A stretch of DNA of 64,000 bases from Streptomyces sp. ICBB 8177 (GCF_003144095.1 NZ_NSKH01000018.1:1898183-1962182), one strand, 5' to 3'; numbered from the stretch's first letter, positions 10,585 through 21,646 are shown. Numbers and translations are program-made. Notes: generated by a model from the letters alone, not told the origin.

Positions 10585-10600
10585 GGTTGACGTTTCAACC
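10585..10600. promoter_or_regulatory. Palindrome GGTTGA-CGTT-TCAACC
   Basis: Perfect 6-bp arms around a 4-bp centre lie 13 nt before the putative start of the OHCU-decarboxylase-like gene and about 180 nt before the sigma factor gene. The position suits an operator for the leftward gene. No regulator is identified. Confidence 0.4.
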
Positions 10601-10778
10601 GGTCATGGGGGAGAAGAGTGAGAGGCGGCCGGAGTCGCCTCCCCCCACAGGAGCTTCCCCGGCCACCCTCTCGCGGCGCGTGCCGTTCGTGCGCGTCGCT
10701 TGTCCTAGTCAGCGTCCAAGGCCGGGAAAGTGTCACACCGCCCAGGTACGGCACTCGGCGCAAGCTTTCGGATCAGGC

Positions 10779-11411
10779 ATGATGAGGCACGTGGCGGGGG
10801 CGGACCAGGAGACGGACGACGAGGCGGTGACGGCTGCCGTCGCCGCCGCCCAGCGCGGCGACGAGACCGCGTTCCGCACGGTCTACCGCACCGTCCACCC
10901 CCGGCTCCTGGCGTACGTGCGCACGCTGGTGGGCGACGCGGACGCGGAGGACGTCGCGTCCGAGGCCTGGTTGCAGATAACGCGCGACCTCGCCCGGTTC
11001 ACCGGGGACGCGGACCGCTTCCGCGGCTGGACGGCGACCATCGCGCGCAACCGCGCGCTGGACCACATACGCAAGGTCGGCCGCCGCCCGCTGCCGGGTG
11101 GCGACGAGACCGTGCTGTACGGCATACCCGACCGCTCGGACACCGCCGACGAGGCGCTCACCTCCCTGGCGACCGGACGGGCGATGGCCCTGATCTCCCG
11201 GCTGCCCGCCGACCAGGCGGAGGCGGTCGTGCTGCGCGCGGTCGTCGGCCTCGACGCGAAGAGCGCGGCGCAGGTGCTCGGCAAACGGCCGGGCGCGGTA
11301 CGCACCTCGGCGCACCGGGGACTACGGCGGCTGGCGGAACTACTGGAGGACGACACTGCGTCGGACGGTGTGACGTTTGCGGGGGCGCCGACGCAGAAGG
11401 ACGTGAGATGA
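10779..11411 (+). CDS. ECF-family RNA polymerase sigma factor
   Basis: This 210-residue sigma-70 family protein has region 2 at about residues 35-100 (FRTVYRTVHPRLLAYV, ASEAWLQITRDL, FRGWTATIARNRALDHIRK) and region 4 at about 145-195 (SRLPADQAEAVVLRAV, LDAKSAAQVLGKRPGAVRT). The ATG at 10779 is chosen; the next ATG is adjacent at 10782 and a GTG at 10791 is possible. No Shine-Dalgarno is clear. Its stop overlaps the start of the next gene in ATGA (11408-11411), so the sigma factor and its membrane partner are translationally coupled. That arrangement is usual for a sigma/anti-sigma pair. Target promoters are unknown. Confidence 0.88.
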   Translation: MMRHVAGADQETDDEAVTAAVAAAQRGDETAFRTVYRTVHPRLLAYVRTLVGDADAEDVASEAWLQITRDLARFTGDADRFRGWTATIARNRALDHIRKVGRRPLPGGDETVLYGIPDRSDTADEALTSLATGRAMALISRLPADQAEAVVLRAVVGLDAKSAAQVLGKRPGAVRTSAHRGLRRLAELLEDDTASDGVTFAGAPTQKDVR

Positions 11412-12709
11412 GCGGAAGCCGCCATGAATGGCTGGACGACGAAACCGCCGAGCGTCTGCTGAGCGGTGCGCCGGTCGACCCCGGACACGAACCGGACCGT
11501 CCCGGGCGCGAGCCGGCCGACCTCGGACAGGAACCGGCCGACCCCGAACCCGAGGCGGCCGACCCCGTGGCCGCCGGTGTCGGCGGCTCCCGGAGTGCGG
11601 GCGCCGGCCCGACCAGCTGTAACGGTTCAGCAGAGGCGGGCGCGCCGGGCGCCTCCGACGCCGTCCCCGAGGCGGTCGGCATCGCCCCCGACGCCGCGTC
11701 CACCGTCCCCGCCATCGATGTCACCCGAAATGATGGGTTCGCGGACAGCGGTGCGCACAAGCGCGGACTGACGGAACTGAGCGAGCTGTTGACGGCCGCC
11801 GTCGCCGAGGCCGACGCCGTCCCGGTCGACCCGGCACGCGAGACCGCGGCCCTGGCCGCCTTCCGCGAGGCGACCGCGGCGGCCGGGGTGAGCGAGGCGA
11901 CCGCGGCGGCCGGGCGGGCCGGCGTGGCCGGGTCGGGCGGGCGCTTCGGCCTGCGCCGCGGGTGGAACGGGCTGCGCGGGCTGACCGGCTCCGCCCGGGT
12001 CGCGGTGGCGGCCGCCTTCGCCGCGACCGCCCTGGTCGGCGGTGTCGCGGCGGCGGCCGGGACCGGCGTCATCCCGTCGCCGTTCAGCAGCGGTGACCCG
12101 GTGCCCGAGGCGTCGGGCGGTTCCGCGTCGCCGTCCCTCGGCGGAACGGCGACCCCTTCCACGCCCCTGCCGACCGGCTCCTCCTCCGGACTGCCCGTCT
12201 CCCCGAGCGGGGGCGCGAACGGGCCGGGCTCCGCGAGTCCGGGGCCCTCGCACGCGGCGCCGGGCTCGCCGGGCCTGCCGTCCGGAACCCTGCTCCCGCC
12301 GGGGCAGTGGGGCAAGAGCGGCTCCGGCTCGCGCGACGCCGCCGCGTTCTGCGCCGCCTACCTCGCCGTCAAGAACGGCCACGGCAGCGCCGCGCAGAAG
12401 CGCCTCCTCCAGCAACTGGCCGGCGGCGCGGCCGAGCAGGCCTTCGACACCTACTGCGGCCGGCACCTCGCCCCCTTGCCGACCCGCAACGCCCCGGTCG
12501 GCCTTCCCCCCGGCTCCGCGGGCAGGGGCGGCGGAGGCAAGAGCACCGGGGGCAGGGGCTGGGGCGGACAGGGCTCCGGCGGCACCGGATCTGGCGGGAA
12601 GCCGCCTGTCGGTGGCGGATCCAACGGTTCCGGGGGCAACGGAGGCGGCGGGCACGGCCACGCTCCGAAGGGCCTCGGCAGCCTGCCCGGATCCCTGCTG
12701 AGCCACTGA
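11408..12709 (+). CDS. Single-span membrane protein coupled to the ECF sigma factor (candidate anti-sigma factor)
   Basis: This 433-residue protein has no recognised catalytic domain. A short acidic cytoplasmic start (HEWLDDETAERLLSGAP) leads into a Pro/Glu repeat region, then a helical stretch (LTELSELLTAAVAEADA). A single transmembrane helix follows at about residues 198-220 (VAVAAAFAATALVGGV), and after it a Ser/Pro/Gly-rich exterior of about 200 residues with a small conserved-looking module (AAFCAAYLAVKNGHG to FDTYCGRHLAPL, two cysteines) and a Gly-rich tail. Overlap with the sigma gene and the single span fit an anti-sigma role. The HxxxCxxC zinc motif of the common anti-sigma domain is absent, so that role is inferred. 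Confidence 0.7.
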   Translation: MSGSRHEWLDDETAERLLSGAPVDPGHEPDRPGREPADLGQEPADPEPEAADPVAAGVGGSRSAGAGPTSCNGSAEAGAPGASDAVPEAVGIAPDAASTVPAIDVTRNDGFADSGAHKRGLTELSELLTAAVAEADAVPVDPARETAALAAFREATAAAGVSEATAAAGRAGVAGSGGRFGLRRGWNGLRGLTGSARVAVAAAFAATALVGGVAAAAGTGVIPSPFSSGDPVPEASGGSASPSLGGTATPSTPLPTGSSSGLPVSPSGGANGPGSASPGPSHAAPGSPGLPSGTLLPPGQWGKSGSGSRDAAAFCAAYLAVKNGHGSAAQKRLLQQLAGGAAEQAFDTYCGRHLAPLPTRNAPVGLPPGSAGRGGGGKSTGGRGWGGQGSGGTGSGGKPPVGGGSNGSGGNGGGGHGHAPKGLGSLPGSLLSH

Positions 12710-12887
12710 CCACGGCACGGGCGCCCCGCTCGCCGGGCCGCCCGGACACCGTCCGAAGTCGCCGCCCGCCCCCGCCCGCGGGCCGGTGTAACACTTTCCG
12801 GCCACCCGGCGCAGAGCATGGTGGGTCGACTGGTCATCGGCCCGCGGGCGTGCCGGTTCCCCCGTTACCGGCCTGAAGTCCGCGCCT

Positions 12888-12927
12888 GACGCGGGCGGGG
12901 CGTCTTTCCCCCCGCCCCGCCCGCGTC
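12888..12927. terminator. Perfect 15-bp hairpin after the sigma/anti-sigma pair
   Basis: GACGCGGGCGGGGCG (12888-12902) is perfectly complementary to 12913-12927, with a 10-nt pyrimidine loop. The rest of the 12710-13023 gap shows no gene; GGGAGG before 13024 is the ribosome site of the mutase gene. Confidence 0.75.
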
Positions 12928-13023
12928 GACAGGCCCCACCCCTCCCCGTGCCGCATGCTGGCGTTGTCCGCGCGCTGGCTGATCGCCGGTGCCGAGTCGG
13001 CCATCGAGCGGGAGGCGTCGAGC

Positions 13024-14579
<1,556 letters not shown>

Positions 14580-14604
<25 letters not shown>

Positions 14605-15788
14605 GAGCGCAGCGCCCGCCTGATCCGGGGCGTGAGCGGCCGTTCCACCAGGACGTGGATCAGCCAGGCGAGCAGCAGCATGCTCGCCGCGCAGCCGGGC
14701 AGCACGACCCAGGCGGGCGGGCGCGCGCTTCCCGGCAGGTCGTGCCGCAGCACGTCGATGAGCACCCAGCCCAGGTGCTCGTGGACCAGGTAGAAGGGGT
14801 ACGTCAGGGCGCCGGCGGTGGTCAGCCAGCGCCAGTCGAGGCGGCTGACCGGGGTCAGGGTGACGACGGCGACCGCGACGAAGGACAGGGTGACCAGGGC
14901 GATCACCGTCAGCTGGCCGCGGTGGTGGAAGACGTGGACGGTGCGCGGCGCCACCATCTCGCTCACCGCGTAGTGCTGCCCCAGCAGCAAGCCGACGGCC
15001 ACCACCGACCAGTTCGCGGCGTCGTGCCCGAACCGGCGCACCAGATACAGGCCCATGCCGCCGACGAAGAAGGGGGCGTACTCGGGCATCAGCACCAGCT
15101 TCAGCAGCGGCTGGTGGGATCCGTCGGCCATCACCGCCGCCGCCGTCCACAGCACGCAGAACGTGAGGACCTGGCGGCGTCCGGCGCCCCGCCACAGGAC
15201 GAACAGCGCGAACAGCAGGTAGAAGCGCAGCTCGGCCCAGAGCGTCCAGCACACCCCCAGCACCCGCTGCGCGCCGAGCGGCATCTGGAGCATCGTCAGG
15301 TTGGTCAGTAGGTCGCTGGGGGAGACCGGGCGGAAGGAGACCCACGGCAGCGCGAACACGGCGGTGACCAGCCCGATCGCGACCCAGTACGCGGGCAGCA
15401 GCCGTGCCGCGCGGGAGGCGGCGAACGCGCGCGGGGTGCGCCCCCAGCCGCTCATGCAGATCACGAACCCGCTGATCACGAAGAAGAGCTGAACGCCCAG
15501 GCAGCCGTAGGAGAACGGGCCGGACAGGGTGGGGAAGAGGGTGTGCGCGGACGCGCCCCAGGCGTGCGCGATGTCGCCGCCGCGTCCCGCGTAGTGGTAC
15601 GCGCACACGGCCAGCGCGGCGATCAGCCGCAGGCCGTCCAGGGCCCGCAGCCGCTGCCCCGCCGTCTTCCGGCCTCCCCGGTCGGTGGGCGGCGCCGTCC
15701 CGGTGCCCGCGACCGCGGTGGGGGCCACGGCCGTCGCGGTGCCCGCCGGTATCGCGCCCTGCGCGGTGCCTTCGAGCGCCGGGCTCAT
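14580..15788 (-). CDS. Acyltransferase family 3 membrane protein
   Basis: This 402-residue protein has about ten membrane spans. It starts its domain at [20 protein letters not shown], the hallmark of the acyltransferase-3/OafA family, which O-acetylates exported polysaccharides. The conserved region [16 protein letters not shown] follows at about residue 95. The first 45 residues are a soluble low-complexity leader. The ATG at 15788 overlaps the stop of the polysialyltransferase-like gene in ATGA, so the two are coupled. A role in acetylating the wall polymer is inferred from this operon. Confidence 0.87.
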
Positions 15789-17254
15789 CGGGCGGGGTCC
15801 TGGCGCGGGGTGGGCCGAAGGACGTGGCGGGCCCGGCGGACCGCGCGGCGCACGGTGCGGTTGCGGGGCAGGAACGCCAGCTGGGCGGGGACGCCGCCGG
15901 GGAGCGCGAGGGCGGTGAGGCGGCGGCGCTTGAAGTAGGCGCGGGTGTGGGCGTCGAGGTGCCGGGTCAGGTAGCTGACGGCATCGTCGCGCAGCCGGGG
16001 GTAGGCCTTGGACTGCATGCAGTAGCCCACCGCCCGCAGCAGCGCGGTGAGTCGGGGCACGGGCAGCGGGGTGCCGTCCGGCGTGGCCGCGGGGCGGTCC
16101 TGCGGCGTGAGCGGGGGCAGGAGCGCGTCGGCGATGGTGACGGGGACGCGGTTGCTGTTCTGGTACGGGGAGAGGCGCTCCAGCAGCAGTTCTGTCCCGG
16201 TGCGCGCGACCGGCAGGTCGAACAGGGCCGAGGCGGTCAGCAGCGCGGTGGAGAAGCAGCCGACGACCAGGGCGGGACGCAGGTGCTGGAAGAGCACCTC
16301 GGCGAGGACGGGTTCGTCGTGCACGGTGAGGTCGACGCCGAGTTCCGCGGCCTCTTTCTCCAGCAGGCGGGAGAAGCGGGCCGGGGCGGTCGGGTGCGGC
16401 TTGAAGACGATCGTCCGGTGGCCGCGGGAGACGGCTCCGCGCAGCATGCGCAGGTGGAGCCGTTCCTCCTCGTCGGCGGTGAGGATGCCGAGCGCGGAGA
16501 GGTACTGGCCGAGCAGCAGCGCCGGGCCCGAGGCACCGGTGCCGGAGCCGGCCGCCGGTGGCGTGGTCGACGGCTCGCCGACGGCGGCGAGTTGGGCCAG
16601 CACCTTCATGAACGCGGGGGTGGGCACGATGTGCGGGCGCACCCGGCTCTCCGACAGGAGCAGCGGAGTGAGGCCGGGGACCAGGTCCAGGTGGAGCAGG
16701 CGGCGGATGCGGGTGACGACCAGCAGGTCGAGCTTGTTGCGGGTCGGCCCGTAGCTCATCAGGCCGTCCGCGTAGACGTCGATGGGCGCGGCGGGGAAGA
16801 GCTGGACGAGGGCGAGGGCGGGCTCGACCTGGATCGACTCCACGGCCAGTTCGACCTCGGTGTCGTGGAGGTTCCACAGCAGGCGCAGGTGGCGCTCCCA
16901 CAGGGGGACGTCGTCCGGGCGTGGGGACCAGCCGCTGGGGTGGAAGGGGGAGATGGCCTCGTTCCAGGAGAGGACCTCGTCGAAGCGGTCACGCAGGGCG
17001 GTGAAGCCGGGGGCCTCGTTCAGCGGGAGGGTGGTCTCCGGGACCGCGGCGTTGTTGCTGACCAGCAGGACGCGGCGGTCGGCCGGGCGGAACAGGCCCG
17101 CGTCGAGGGCGGCGGCGAGGGTCGCGGCTCCGTAGAGCGTGGAGGCGAGGAAGATCTGGGTGCGCGTCCCGCTCCCGGACCCTGGTGCCGTCGGGTCGGC
17201 CGGGGCCTCCGGTTCGACGCCGGGGGTCGTCGCCTGCGGTTGCGTCGCGGTCAC
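15785..17254 (-). CDS. Polysialyltransferase-like glycosyltransferase
   Basis: This 489-residue soluble protein resembles the alpha-2,8-polysialyltransferase family. After a disordered leader the Rossmann-like start reads TQIFLASTLYGAATLAAAL. The acidic-Gly motif appears as DVYADGLMSYGP (about residue 155) and the HP motif as IVFKPHPTAP (about 285), with a serine-rich VVGCFSTALLTASAL segment after it, all in the order seen in bacterial sialyltransferases. The start is a GTG at 17254, with GAGGAGGA 6 nt upstream, overlapping the upstream GT2 stop in GTGA. It probably polymerises nonulosonate units on the cytoplasmic side. The exact linkage is not predictable. Confidence 0.78.
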   Translation of the reverse strand: MTATQPQATTPGVEPEAPADPTAPGSGSGTRTQIFLASTLYGAATLAAALDAGLFRPADRRVLLVSNNAAVPETTLPLNEAPGFTALRDRFDEVLSWNEAISPFHPSGWSPRPDDVPLWERHLRLLWNLHDTEVELAVESIQVEPALALVQLFPAAPIDVYADGLMSYGPTRNKLDLLVVTRIRRLLHLDLVPGLTPLLLSESRVRPHIVPTPAFMKVLAQLAAVGEPSTTPPAAGSGTGASGPALLLGQYLSALGILTADEEERLHLRMLRGAVSRGHRTIVFKPHPTAPARFSRLLEKEAAELGVDLTVHDEPVLAEVLFQHLRPALVVGCFSTALLTASALFDLPVARTGTELLLERLSPYQNSNRVPVTIADALLPPLTPQDRPAATPDGTPLPVPRLTALLRAVGYCMQSKAYPRLRDDAVSYLTRHLDAHTRAYFKRRRLTALALPGGVPAQLAFLPRNRTVRRAVRRARHVLRPTPRQDPAR

Positions 17255-18279
17255 GCCGCCTCCTCCTCGTTGCCCGCCGCGCCCGCGCCCGGGCCGCCGG
17301 CGCCGCCCACGCGCAGGCGGTCGATGACGCGCAGGCGCCTGAGGCGGACCGTGCGGTCCAGGTCCATCGTGTCGAGGGCGTCGCGCAGCAGGTCCTGCGG
17401 CATGCGGCGCAGGGCCGCCGCGCTCAGGGTGCGCAGGCGGCGGGCGACGTGCGGTTCGAAGCGGTCGATGTTCGACAGGTGGTGGGCGATGATCGCGCAG
17501 TAGGTGCGCACCGCCTTCGGCAGGAACTCCGCCGCCCGCGCGTCGGTCGCCGTCTCGGCGAGGACCTGGTCGAACGAGCGGATGAAGTCCAGCTGCCGCA
17601 CGTCGCCGATCTGGGTGAGCGAACTCGCCACGCCGCGGCGGTAGAAGACGCCGAGCAGCCCGAGCACGGCGAACGAGTCCGCCTCGCGGTGCAGCCGCCA
17701 GATCCACGGCCGGTCCTCGGCGGTGCGCAGGCCGTCCGGGAAGTGCAGCAGCCCCGCCTCGCGCAGCCGCCGGTGGTAGATGCCCGCCCAGGCGTACGGG
17801 TAGTCGACGGAGGTCGAGGTGTGCGCGGGCAGGATGGCGTCGCGCGGGTCCATGACCTCGCCGCGGCGGCCGTGCGGGACGCGGTGGATGGTGCGTTCCG
17901 CGCCGGTGCACTGCACGTGGTCGGTGCGCACGAAGTCGCAGCCCAGCCGTTCGATCCCGGTCAGCAGGCGCTCCAGGTGGCCGGGCGCCAGCCAGTCGTC
18001 GCCGTCGAGGAAGGCCAGGTACTCACCTTCGGCGGCGCCGAGACCGGTGTTGCGGGCGGTGGCGAGACCGCGGTTGTGCTCGTGCCGTATGAGACGGGCG
18101 CCGGGCAGTCCGCCCTTCCCCACGGCACGTTCCAGTATCTCCGGGGTCCGGTCGGTCGAACAATCATCCACAAGAATGAATTCGAAATCGGAGCGCGCAT
18201 TCGACGCCAGGCTTCTCAGCATGTCGGGCGCGAATGTCTGCACGTTGTAGAACGGCACGATGACGGAGAGCTTGACCAC
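17251..18279 (-). CDS. Family 2 glycosyltransferase
   Basis: This 342-residue GT-A enzyme opens with KLSVIVPFYNVQTF, has LVDDCSTDRTPEI at about residue 35, and the nucleotide-sugar metal motif YLAFLDGDDWLAPG at about residue 90. The C-terminal half is helical without membrane spans. The GTG at 18279 is the start nearest the conserved beta-strand; no strong Shine-Dalgarno is seen. It is the first gene of the leftward three-gene operon and is divergent from the next gene, with 211 bp between them holding both promoters. A role in adding sugar to the wall polymer or its linkage unit is inferred. Confidence 0.85.
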   Translation of the reverse strand: MVKLSVIVPFYNVQTFAPDMLRSLASNARSDFEFILVDDCSTDRTPEILERAVGKGGLPGARLIRHEHNRGLATARNTGLGAAEGEYLAFLDGDDWLAPGHLERLLTGIERLGCDFVRTDHVQCTGAERTIHRVPHGRRGEVMDPRDAILPAHTSTSVDYPYAWAGIYHRRLREAGLLHFPDGLRTAEDRPWIWRLHREADSFAVLGLLGVFYRRGVASSLTQIGDVRQLDFIRSFDQVLAETATDARAAEFLPKAVRTYCAIIAHHLSNIDRFEPHVARRLRTLSAAALRRMPQDLLRDALDTMDLDRTVRLRRLRVIDRLRVGGAGGPGAGAAGNEEEAA

Positions 18280-18490
18280 CCGCGGAACGGTAGGGGGCGG
18301 GCGGCCACACGGGATTGCGGTGCGCGGGCCAGTCGGTGAACGACGTGTGGCAGCGCCGTGAACCCGGCCCGGGCCTCCCCCTCGACGATCTTTCCGGGCC
18401 ATTTCGGAGCCCCGTACGTCGGCGGTCTGTTAACCGTTTGTTGCGACTTCGTATGCCCCGCGCTCCGATTCGATTCCTACGGTCTGCGTC

Positions 18491-19849
18491 GTGCCCGTAA
18501 GTCCCGATCAGATCCACCACATCACCGTGCTCGCGGATTCCGACACGCGTTGGAAATGGGGTGCGCTGGCCGCCCGGCGTATCGCGCCGCGGGCCCGGCT
18601 CGACGGACGGCTGCTGCGCGGCCGGGCGACCCCGACGGCCCGTCAGCTGAGTGAACTGGACATCTCTGCCGACTCGTTGCGCGAAGTGACGATGCGTCAG
18701 TTCCTCGCGGAGGCAGACCCTCGTGGCGGTCACCACGACGGCGTGAGCGACTCCGCACGCGGCGGCCCCGGTGTCGTCCTGCTCGCCTGCGTGGGCGGCA
18801 CCGTCCAGGCCGCGCTGCACGGGCTGGCGCGGGTCTGGGGCCAGGCGCCGCGGCCCCGGCCGGTGACCGTCACCGGCTACGTGGGCGTGGTCTACGAGAA
18901 GCTGGCCGACGGCCTGCTGCTGCGGCACGGCGCCGACGTCGTGATCGCCAACAGCCCCGCGGACGCCCGCCGTTTCCGCGACGTCTACGAGGGGGTGGGC
19001 GCCGACGCCTCCTGCGTGACCGAGGCCGCGCTCCCGTTCCTCGACGGCGCCGCCTACCAGGGACCGGACGCCGCACGCCGCTTCACCGTGGTCTTCGCCG
19101 CCCAGCCCTCCGTACCGCAGTCGCGGGAGGACCGCGCGTACCTGCTGCGCCGCGCGGCCCGGCACGCCGCGCGCCACCCGGACCGCGACGTCCTGGTGAA
19201 GCTGCGCAGCAAGCCGGGCGAACACACCACGCACGTCGAGGAGTTCCCGCTGCAACGCCTCGCGGCGCGCCTTGACCCCCCGCTCCCGCCGGGAGTCCGC
19301 CTGGTCTACGGACAGATGGGCGAGGTGCTGGACCGCGCCGACCTGCTGGTCACCGTCTCCTCGACGGCCGCCCTGGAGGCGATGCACCGGGGCGTGCCGA
19401 CCGCCGTGCTGACCGACTTCGGGGTCCGCGAGGCGCTGGGCAACCACCACTTCACCGGCTCCGGGTGCCTGGCCTCCTGGGACGAGCTGGACGACGGGCT
19501 GCTGCCGCGCGCCGACGCGGACTGGCTGCGCGCGAACGGGGTGGGCGCCGACGACCCGTTCCGGCTGGTGCGCGACCGTGTGGCGGACCTCGCCGCCCGC
19601 GCCGCCACCGGCCAACTGCCGCCCCCGCGCCCGTACTACACCCCCCGCACCGCCCCCGCCTACCTGCCCGGGGTGCTCGCCCGCCACGGACTCGACCCCG
19701 AAGGGCGCCCCGCGGGATCCGCGCCGCGCGCCCAGGACGGTCAGGTGCGGCGCCTCACGCGGGAGTTCACCCGCAACGCCGCGCGCGCCGCCTACCGCCA
19801 CGGTGTGCAGCGTGTGGCCCCCGTCATCCGCCGCATGGGAGAACTGTGA
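18491..19849 (+). CDS. Putative glycosyltransferase (DUF6716-type)
   Basis: This 452-residue soluble protein looks like a GT-B-type glycosyltransferase of the kind grouped as DUF6716. An N-terminal half has ITVLADSDTRWKWGALAARR, and VVLLACVGGTVQAALHG is followed by GYVGVVYEKLADGLLLRHGA. The C-terminal half has VLVKLRSKPGEH and LLVTVSSTAALEAM, a donor-binding type segment. The GTG at 18491 starts the reading at MPVSPDQIHH. It begins the rightward operon, and its stop overlaps neuA in GTGA (19846-19849). It may build or polymerise the nonulosonate chain. Confidence 0.75.
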   Translation: MPVSPDQIHHITVLADSDTRWKWGALAARRIAPRARLDGRLLRGRATPTARQLSELDISADSLREVTMRQFLAEADPRGGHHDGVSDSARGGPGVVLLACVGGTVQAALHGLARVWGQAPRPRPVTVTGYVGVVYEKLADGLLLRHGADVVIANSPADARRFRDVYEGVGADASCVTEAALPFLDGAAYQGPDAARRFTVVFAAQPSVPQSREDRAYLLRRAARHAARHPDRDVLVKLRSKPGEHTTHVEEFPLQRLAARLDPPLPPGVRLVYGQMGEVLDRADLLVTVSSTAALEAMHRGVPTAVLTDFGVREALGNHHFTGSGCLASWDELDDGLLPRADADWLRANGVGADDPFRLVRDRVADLAARAATGQLPPPRPYYTPRTAPAYLPGVLARHGLDPEGRPAGSAPRAQDGQVRRLTREFTRNAARAAYRHGVQRVAPVIRRMGEL

Positions 19850-20622
19850 ACGCCACGCCCGAGCCCCCGTTCGTCCTCGCCGTCGTCCCCGCGCGCGGCG
19901 GCTCCAAGGGCGTGCCGGGCAAGAACCTGCAACCGGTCGGCGGCGTCCCGCTGGTGGCCCGCGCGGTGCGGGCCTGCCTCGGCGCCGGGCTGGTCGGCGC
20001 CACCGTCGTGTCCACCGACGACCCCGGCATCGCCGAGGCGGCCCGCGCGGCCGGCGCGGACGTCGTGCCCCGCCCGGCCGCCATCGCGGGCGACACCGCC
20101 ACCAGCGAGGCCGCCGTACTGCACGCGCTGGACGCCTACCAGGCGATGCGCGGCCGGCACGTGGACGTCGTCCTGCTCGTGCAGTGCACCAGCCCCTTCG
20201 TCACCGCCGCCGACGTCGACGCGGTCGCCGCCGCCGTGGTCCACGAGGGCGCCGACAGCGCGCTGACCACGGCACCGTTCCACGGCTTCGTGTGGCGGGC
20301 GCAGGAGGGCCCGCCCGCGGGGCCCGGCGGTGACGCGGTGGGCGTCAACCACGACAAGGCGTTCCGCCCGCGCCGCCAGGACCGCCCCGAGGACCTGCTG
20401 GAGACCGGCGCCGCGTACGCGATGCGGGTCGACGGCCTCCGCGAGGCCGGGCACCGGTTCTTCGGCAGGACCGCCCTGGTGCGCACCGACCCCGCCCGCG
20501 TGCTGGAGATCGACGAGCCGGACGACCTGGCGAGGGCCCGGGCCCTCGCCCCGCTCCTCGACCCCGCTCCCGGGCCCGTCGCCACCGGCACCGGACTCCC
20601 GCTCCCCGCCGCTCTCCTGTGA
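19846..20622 (+). CDS. neuA: CMP-nonulosonate (sialic acid/Kdn) cytidylyltransferase
   Basis: This 258-residue enzyme activates a nine-carbon sugar acid with CTP. The N-terminal nucleotide-binding motif is AVVPARGGSKGVPGKNL, followed by VVSTDDPGIAEAA, then the LLVQCTSPFVTAADVD stretch typical of CMP-KDO/CMP-sialate synthetases. The GTG start has GGGAGA close upstream and overlaps the previous stop. The neighbour neuB makes it part of nonulosonate synthesis. In S. coelicolor the matching region is reported to make a Kdn-containing teichulosonic acid, so Kdn is a better guess than N-acetylneuraminate. Confidence 0.9.
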   Translation: MNATPEPPFVLAVVPARGGSKGVPGKNLQPVGGVPLVARAVRACLGAGLVGATVVSTDDPGIAEAARAAGADVVPRPAAIAGDTATSEAAVLHALDAYQAMRGRHVDVVLLVQCTSPFVTAADVDAVAAAVVHEGADSALTTAPFHGFVWRAQEGPPAGPGGDAVGVNHDKAFRPRRQDRPEDLLETGAAYAMRVDGLREAGHRFFGRTALVRTDPARVLEIDEPDDLARARALAPLLDPAPGPVATGTGLPLPAALL

Positions 20623-20674
20623 CCTCCCCGAAGCCTCCTGCCGCCCCCACCCCCCATCGAAAGGACCCGTCCCC

Positions 20675-21646
20675 ATGACCCCCGCACCCCAGCGCCTGCG
20701 CACCCTCGGCGAGCGCGTCGTCGGCACCGGCCGGCCCGTCTACGTCACCGGCGAGATCGGCATCAACCACAACGGCGAGCTGGAGAACGCCTACCGGCTC
20801 ATCGACGCGGCCGTCGACGCGGGCTGCGACGCGGTGAAGTTCCAGAAGCGCACTCCCGAGATCTGCACCCCGCGCGACCAGTGGGACATAGAACGCGACA
20901 CCCCGTGGGGCCGGATGCGCTACATCGACTACCGCCACCGCGTGGAGTTCGGCGAGGAGGAGTACCGCGCGATCGACGCGTACTGCCGGGAGCGCGGCAT
21001 CGACTGGTTCGCCTCGCCGTGGGACGTGCCCAGCGTGGAGTTCCTTGAGAAGTTCGACCTGCCCGCGCACAAGGTCGCCTCGGCCTGCCTGACCGACGAC
21101 GAACTGCTGCGCGCCCTGCGGGCGACCGGCCGCACCGTGATCCTGTCCACCGGCATGTCCACCCCGAAGCAGATCCGGCACGCGGTCGAGGTGCTGGGCA
21201 GCGACAACATCCTGCTGTGCCACGCCACGTCCACGTACCCGGCGAAGCACGAGGAGCTCAACCTGCGCGTGATCCACACCCTTCAGGCCGAGTACCCCAA
21301 CGTGCCGATCGGCTACTCCGGCCACGAGGTGGGCCTGCAGACCACGCTGGCCGCCGTCGCCCTCGGCGCGGTCTTCGTCGAGCGGCACATCACCCTCGAC
21401 CGTGCGATGTGGGGCTCGGACCAGGCGGCCTCCGTGGAGACCCCGGGCCTGCATCGCCTGGTCCGCGACATCCGCATCGTCGAGACCTCGCTCGGCGACG
21501 GCGTCAAGCGGGTCTACGAGGGCGAGTTGGGGCCGATGCGCAAGCTGCGGCGGGTCCCGGGCGTCGTGGCGCAGGCGGAGGCACGGGCCGAGGCGGAGGC
21601 CGCGGGCCGGGCCGAGGAGCAGGGCCGAGAGCCGGTCAACGCGTGA
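20675..21646 (+). CDS. neuB: NeuB-type nonulosonate synthase (sialic acid/Kdn synthase)
   Basis: This 323-residue TIM-barrel enzyme condenses phosphoenolpyruvate with a mannose-type sugar. Motifs read in order are GEIGINHNGELENAYRLID, DAVKFQKRTPEI, WFASPWDVPSVEFL, VILSTGMSTPKQI, LLCHATSTYPAKHEELNL, IGYSGHEVGLQTT and ERHITLDRAMWGSDQAASVE. The C-terminal antifreeze-like SAF domain found in most NeuB proteins is absent: after the barrel there is only an Ala/Glu-rich tail. AAAGGA lies 10 nt before the ATG. The stop overlaps the next gene in GTGA. Substrate is probably mannose or a mannose phosphate (for Kdn) but cannot be read from sequence. Confidence 0.9.
   Translation: MTPAPQRLRTLGERVVGTGRPVYVTGEIGINHNGELENAYRLIDAAVDAGCDAVKFQKRTPEICTPRDQWDIERDTPWGRMRYIDYRHRVEFGEEEYRAIDAYCRERGIDWFASPWDVPSVEFLEKFDLPAHKVASACLTDDELLRALRATGRTVILSTGMSTPKQIRHAVEVLGSDNILLCHATSTYPAKHEELNLRVIHTLQAEYPNVPIGYSGHEVGLQTTLAAVALGAVFVERHITLDRAMWGSDQAASVETPGLHRLVRDIRIVETSLGDGVKRVYEGELGPMRKLRRVPGVVAQAEARAEAEAAGRAEEQGREPVNA

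Noticed and set aside
18400-18490. Nucleoside palindrome or other clear operator between the divergent polymer operons
   Set aside because: The stretch is AT-richer and must hold promoters, but I could not define a convincing -35/-10 pair or palindrome.
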